64,000 nucleotides of DNA from positions 1-64,000 of the forward strand of contig DBTU01000035.1 of NCBI GenBank assembly GCA_002307215.1, written 5' to 3'. Below are positions 59,952 to 64,000 of the stretch, one piece after another; position 1 is the stretch's first letter; each line of letters begins with the position of its first letter. Position numbers and translations under genes: made by a program. This stretch comes from Lachnoclostridium sp. UBA1308 (GTDB taxonomy: Bacteria > Bacillota > Clostridia > Lachnospirales > Lachnospiraceae). A model generated the notes under the pieces. That model saw nothing but the letters and a program-made list of their open reading frames with translations, was not told where the DNA came from and did not search any database.

Positions 59952-60974
59952 GTGGTTTCTATCAAGGATGTATCAGCACAATGCGGCGTATCCGTGGCAA
60001 CTGTAAGTAAAGCTTTAAATAATCATAGCGATATTGCAGAAACTACCAAGGAGAATGTAAGAAGAATAGCAAAAGAAATGGGCTACTTTCCGAATTCCTC
60101 AGCTAGAGCTTTAAAGACCAACCGGACCTATAACTTAGGAGTCTTATTTGTGGACGAGGCGCAAAGCGGCTTAACCCATGAATATTTTGCTAATGTTTTG
60201 GACAGCTTTAAGGTCGAAGCGGAGAGAAACGGTTATGATATAACATTTATTAGCAAGAATACCGGACACAAGAATATGTCATATTATGAACACAGCAAAT
60301 ACCGTGGAGTAGACGGAGTAGTGATTGCATGTATCTGTTTTACCGATCCTCAGGTTTCAGAGTTAATTCATGGCAAGCTTCCGGTTGTAACAATCGATCA
60401 TGTGTTTGATAATCGCACTGCTATCATCTCAGATAATATTAAAGGAATGAGAGAACTTATTACTTATATTTATGAGATGGGACACAGAAAAATAGCTTAC
60501 ATACACGGAGCGGATTCCTCAGTTACCCAGAATCGCGTGGGAAGTTTTTATAAGACCCTAGGGGAACTGAAAATAACCGTACCGGATGCATATGTGAAAA
60601 GTGGCGTTTACCATGATCCTGATACTACGACCAGACTTACCAAAGAGCTTCTTGAACTAAAGGATCCACCAACCTGCATTGTTTTTCCGGATGATTTTTC
60701 CTGCATCGGAGGGATTAATGCTATTAAGGAACAGGGACTTCGTATACCTGAAGATATTTCAATTGCCGGATATGATGGAATAACCCTTTCCCAAGTATTG
60801 GTTCCCAAATTAACCACCCTACAACAGGATACCGAAGCCTTGGGGAGAAGTGCTGCGGAAAAACTGATTGCGCTTATTGGGAATCCGAAAGCTTCAATTA
60901 TCGAACGAGTAGTTATTAAGGGCAAGGTTTTGCCCGGAAAAACGGTTCGTAAATTGAATGAAAAAAACACGTAA
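59952..60974 (+). CDS. LacI-family transcriptional regulator
   Basis: 340 residues from a GTG at 59952 (AAGGAG upstream). The N-terminal helix-turn-helix (VSIKDVSAQCGVSVATVSKA, ALNNHSDIAETTKENVRRIA) and hinge, then the periplasmic-binding-like effector domain (VRSG-type VDGVVIACICFTDPQVSEL, IVFPDDFSCIGGINAIKEQG, DISIAGYDGITLSQVLVP). It controls sugar genes in response to a ligand. Two matching operator-like repeats lie in front of it and a related word before the sugar transporter operon, so it probably autoregulates and controls that operon. Confidence 0.95.
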   Translation: MVSIKDVSAQCGVSVATVSKALNNHSDIAETTKENVRRIAKEMGYFPNSSARALKTNRTYNLGVLFVDEAQSGLTHEYFANVLDSFKVEAERNGYDITFISKNTGHKNMSYYEHSKYRGVDGVVIACICFTDPQVSELIHGKLPVVTIDHVFDNRTAIISDNIKGMRELITYIYEMGHRKIAYIHGADSSVTQNRVGSFYKTLGELKITVPDAYVKSGVYHDPDTTTRLTKELLELKDPPTCIVFPDDFSCIGGINAIKEQGLRIPEDISIAGYDGITLSQVLVPKLTTLQQDTEALGRSAAEKLIALIGNPKASIIERVVIKGKVLPGKTVRKLNEKNT

Positions 60975-61634
60975 AGAAAGGAAGAGAGTAAAACACCAGG
61001 AGTAATACTTACATAATTTAATGCACGACATGCAATAAAGACGTAAAAGTGTTTCATGAAAAAGTTTAAGACAAGTGGTTAATGTTACGAATTCAAAATA
61101 CGGGGAGTATTTTTTATATAGTAGTAATTCAATTACCGTAACCATACTTAAACTCCAGGTCTGAGAATAGACATTTTTTCAAAGTTGCGATGCCTCTTTT
61201 ACGGCACTCAGCATACCCTACCTATCCCGGATTCCTGAGAAAATACGACAGGAACCTCTATGGCGACACCATGATTAAGGAGGGGGGTAAAGCAGTTCAA
61301 TTTTTACTTCCCTTATCTTTTTACTATATTGCTATATAATATAGAAACGGCTGTCATAGCACATGAAGATGGTAGTATTGATTTTTAGAAAAGGCTAGTA
61401 TTAGTTTACAATCATTTTAGAGAAAACTCAAACCGGATTGTATCTACTAACGGATTATAGGAATCCAATTAATATTTTATCTGCCTACGCTTTCAGCGAA
61501 AACGAACATTCGTAAAATACTTGTACTAATAGATAACTTGAACTATCAATTTATCAAAATGATTAAGCACAATACGTGGTTGTCCGTAAAAGGCGGATAA
61601 AGATAATATTTGTATTATGTAAGGGGGAAAGATA
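60975..61634. other. Long intergenic region before the sugar ABC operon
   Basis: 660 bp without a gene. It contains the LacI-operator-like word at 61061-61080 and a possible promoter TTGTCC (61580-61585), 18-bp spacer, TAATAT (61604-61609) before the first permease. No riboswitch or small gene was recognised. Confidence 0.45.
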
Positions 61635-62549
61635 ATGAAGGATTTTTTGCGTAACACGTGGAAGCATAGAGCACATCTTATTATGTGTATCCCGGCAATT
61701 CTTGTGTTGTTTTTATTCAGTTATATGCCAATGGCCGGTTTGGTAATGGCGTTTAAGCAATTTGACTATGGCAAAGGCATTTGGGGCAGTAAATTTATCG
61801 GACTGGATAACTTTAAATTCCTGCTTGCTTCAGGTAAGACCTTCTGGCGAATGACATCAAATACATTAGAATATTATGTGATATTTACTGCATTAGGAAC
61901 GATCCTCAACATTGTAATTGCAATTGCAATTGATCAGCTAGTGTTCAAACGTGTAGGAAAAGCATTTCAGAGCATCATGATCATTCCGGTGTTCATATCC
62001 TACGCAGCTGTGCAGTTTATTGTATATGCATTTTTTAGTAATAATGGAATGATCAATAATATCGTTCAGATGTTTGGTGGAGATGTGGTTCGCTGGTATA
62101 CAGATGCAAAGTCTTGGCCCGGTATATTAACGATTGTGAAGATTTGGAACGGTGTCGGATATGGATCAGTTCTTTATATGGCTGTCCTGGCCGGTATTGA
62201 CCAGCAGATGTATGAAGCAGCGCAGATTGATGGTGCGAATAAACGAAGACAGATTTGGAACATTACATTACCTCAACTTATTCCGATGATTACAATCATG
62301 CTTTTACTTAGTGTCGGTGGTATTATGCGTTCGGATACCGGTTTGTTCTATCAGGTAACAAGGAACAGTGGTATCTTGTATTCAACAACTCAGGTTATTG
62401 ATTCCTATGTTCTGAATGCCATCCTAACATCGGCCAATTTTGGGTTTACAGCCGCAGCAACATTATATCAGTCGGTTGTTGGCTTGGTGTTGATACTGGT
62501 TGCTAATGGTGTTGTCCGTAAGACGGCACCGGAAAATTCATTATTTTAA
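61635..62549 (+). CDS. Sugar ABC transporter permease (LplB type)
   Basis: 304 residues with six TM helices and the cytoplasmic EAA loop (YEAAQIDGANKRRQIWNITL). The N-terminal segment HRAHLIMCIPAILVLFLFSY MPMAG and FKQFDYGKG are typical of the LplB group that serves oligosaccharide uptake (for example pectin- or xylan-derived sugars). AAGGGGG lies before the ATG. It is the first gene of the operon. Confidence 0.93.
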   Translation: MKDFLRNTWKHRAHLIMCIPAILVLFLFSYMPMAGLVMAFKQFDYGKGIWGSKFIGLDNFKFLLASGKTFWRMTSNTLEYYVIFTALGTILNIVIAIAIDQLVFKRVGKAFQSIMIIPVFISYAAVQFIVYAFFSNNGMINNIVQMFGGDVVRWYTDAKSWPGILTIVKIWNGVGYGSVLYMAVLAGIDQQMYEAAQIDGANKRRQIWNITLPQLIPMITIMLLLSVGGIMRSDTGLFYQVTRNSGILYSTTQVIDSYVLNAILTSANFGFTAAATLYQSVVGLVLILVANGVVRKTAPENSLF

Positions 62550-62572
62550 ATTGGAAAACTGGAGGAATGAAT

Positions 62573-63514
62573 ATGAGTACTTTAGCAGCAACATCCGGCG
62601 CTAAAAAAAGTAAAATAAAAATCAGAAAGAAAAAGACCGGAATAGGACAGTATATATTAGCAGCATTTCTTGGATTTTATACCTTGTTTTGTTTATTACC
62701 GATCATATTAGTTGTTGTCGTTGCTTTTTCGGATGACAAGAGTATTTCTTCAAATGGTTTTAGTTATTTTCCAAAGAAACTTTCTATGAAAGGTTTTGAA
62801 TATGTATTAAAATACGGACACCAACTTTTCGTATCCTATGGTGCTACAATTTTTATTACTGTCGTTGGAACATTTCTGGGACTTTTTATCATGAGTCTGT
62901 TTTCATTTGCACTCAGTAGAAAGGACTTCCGTTTAAGAAAGATTTTATCGATCTATTTAATGATACCTATGCTTTTTTCAGGCGGCCAGCTTGCCAGTTA
63001 TCTGGTATATACAACTATGTATCATATGAAGGACAGCATTTGGCTACTTATACTTCCGCTGACGGTTTCCACAATGAATGTTATCATTCTCCGGACTTAT
63101 ATCCAAACCAGTATCCCGGACGAACTGATGGATTCTGCTCGTATTGATGGTGCCGGCGAATACAGGGCCTTCTTCCAGATTGTTATACCGCTTATGAAAC
63201 CTGTTCTTGCATCGGTTGGTTTCATGATGGCAACCACCTTTTGGAACGACTGGCAGAACGCATTGCTTTACATAGAAAGCCCCGGTAAGATACCGTTGCA
63301 GTTACTTTTAGTTCGTATTCAAAGGAATATTGAGTTTCTACTCAATAATAAAAACGTTTCCAGTGCAGCTTTAATAGCAATGCAAGGCGGAATACCGGAA
63401 TACTCATCTACAATGGCTACGGTTATTACGGTTATTGGACCTATCATAATAGCTTATCCATTTTTTCAGAAATATTTTATTAAAGGACTTACCGTTGGTT
63501 CAGTAAAAGGTTGA
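62573..63514 (+). CDS. Sugar ABC transporter permease (LplC type)
   Basis: 313 residues from the ATG at 62573 (GGAGGA 8 bp upstream; the ATG two codons earlier is too close to that site). A basic N-terminus is followed by six TM helices and the EAA loop (DELMDSARIDGAGEYRAFFQ, IVIPLMKP). It partners the LplB-type permease; the ATPase gene of such systems is usually elsewhere (shared MsmX-type ATPase). Confidence 0.93.
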   Translation: MSTLAATSGAKKSKIKIRKKKTGIGQYILAAFLGFYTLFCLLPIILVVVVAFSDDKSISSNGFSYFPKKLSMKGFEYVLKYGHQLFVSYGATIFITVVGTFLGLFIMSLFSFALSRKDFRLRKILSIYLMIPMLFSGGQLASYLVYTTMYHMKDSIWLLILPLTVSTMNVIILRTYIQTSIPDELMDSARIDGAGEYRAFFQIVIPLMKPVLASVGFMMATTFWNDWQNALLYIESPGKIPLQLLLVRIQRNIEFLLNNKNVSSAALIAMQGGIPEYSSTMATVITVIGPIIIAYPFFQKYFIKGLTVGSVKG

Positions 63515-63565
63515 TATTCATGATGCATTGCATCTTGAAATATAATATTTTAAGGGAGGATTAAT

Positions 63566-64000
63566 ATGTTAAGAATTAAGAAATGGGGAAAGAAAGTACT
63601 CGCATTATCTTTAGTAGTTGCTGTATTTGCAACGACAGGATGTGGTACAAAAAAAGAGGAGACTCCTAGCGCCACAGACACCACACCGGCAGCTACAAGC
63701 GCTGCAGCTACTGCAGCACCCTCAGCTGAAAAGGTTAAAATCACTGTGTACAGGCCATCCTTTAACATCGCAGCTCCTGATGCTGCTGAAGTACAGAAGG
63801 TTCAGGATGCCATCAATGCTTATATTGGCGACAAGATCAATGTTGAAATTGAAATTCATGACATTGGTAGCGGCGAGTACACTGACAAATGTAATCTTGC
63901 ACTTGCTGGCGGAGAAGTTAATCTCTTCTTTACAGCTAACTGGATGCAAACAATCAAAACTGATGATGTTGTAAAACAGAACGCTGTTTATGATCTCACA
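63566..64000 (+). CDS. Sugar-binding lipoprotein of the LplA type (runs off right edge)
   Basis: First 145 residues; the frame is open at the window end. GGGAGGA precedes the ATG. The signal peptide ends in a lipobox (ATTGC, Cys at about 23), followed by a Thr/Ala/Pro-rich linker (about 28-48) and the start of the binding domain (KVKITVYRPSFNIAAPD, VEIEIHDIGSGEYTDKCNLA, GGEVNLFFTANWMQTIK). As the third gene of the operon it captures the sugar outside the cell for the two permeases. Confidence 0.93.
   Translation, partial: MLRIKKWGKKVLALSLVVAVFATTGCGTKKEETPSATDTTPAATSAAATAAPSAEKVKITVYRPSFNIAAPDAAEVQKVQDAINAYIGDKINVEIEIHDIGSGEYTDKCNLALAGGEVNLFFTANWMQTIKTDDVVKQNAVYDLT

Overview
The window looks like a chromosomal segment of an AT-rich, anaerobic, spore-forming, chemotactic member of the Lachnospiraceae (Clostridium cluster XIVa-like). 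This rests on protein types (ferrous iron uptake by FeoAB, class I hybrid-cluster protein Hcp, SpoVG, LplB/LplC-type sugar transport, several c-di-GMP proteins, a c-di-GMP-I riboswitch), strong AGGAGG ribosome binding sites and clostridial gene order. No rRNA, tRNA or CRISPR array was seen.

Layout. 0-0.5 kb: remnant of a phage-type holin. 0.7-12 kb: signalling and iron block, with a cold-shock protein, a membrane diguanylate cyclase, a chemoreceptor, the feoA-feoA-feoB-cysteine-rich protein operon, an HD-GYP phosphodiesterase, a DtxR-type regulator, a c-di-GMP-I riboswitch in front of a degenerate GGDEF protein, and a sugar-binding-like GGDEF protein. Matching palindromic operators overlap the -10 boxes of both the feo operon and the HD-GYP gene. 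12-19.7 kb: Crp-type regulator divergent from hcp, orphan DNA methyltransferase, Cache-type chemoreceptor, SOS-controlled DNA polymerase IV. 20-31.4 kb: accessory region with a truncated amidotransferase-like gene, GrpB and Tag, an NYN protein, a complete 3.0-kb IS66 element with 8-bp target duplication, MarR and Xre regulators with clear operators, and an AT-rich secreted-protease cassette flanked by 39-40-bp direct repeats.

31.5-54 kb: mostly housekeeping genes: P1-family peptidase, split CoaC/CoaB, SRAP protein, PAP2 phosphatase, PrsA-like foldase, Mfd, Pth, SpoVG, MurC, a DnaD/DnaC-like helicase-loader pair behind DnaA-box-like repeats, Prs, a class A penicillin-binding protein and a YhaN/YhaO-like ATPase-nuclease pair. 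Between pth and spoVG lie two ~305-bp fold-back elements in opposite orientation. Several stems of the two copies differ in sequence yet stay paired, while loops and internal junctions are conserved. This is the strongest candidate here for an undescribed structured RNA or mobile element.

54-64 kb: a tandem pair of probable small RNAs with C-rich motifs, an ABC transporter with two membrane subunits next to a two-component system, and a LacI-type regulator ahead of an LplB/LplC/solute-binding sugar transporter that runs off the right edge.
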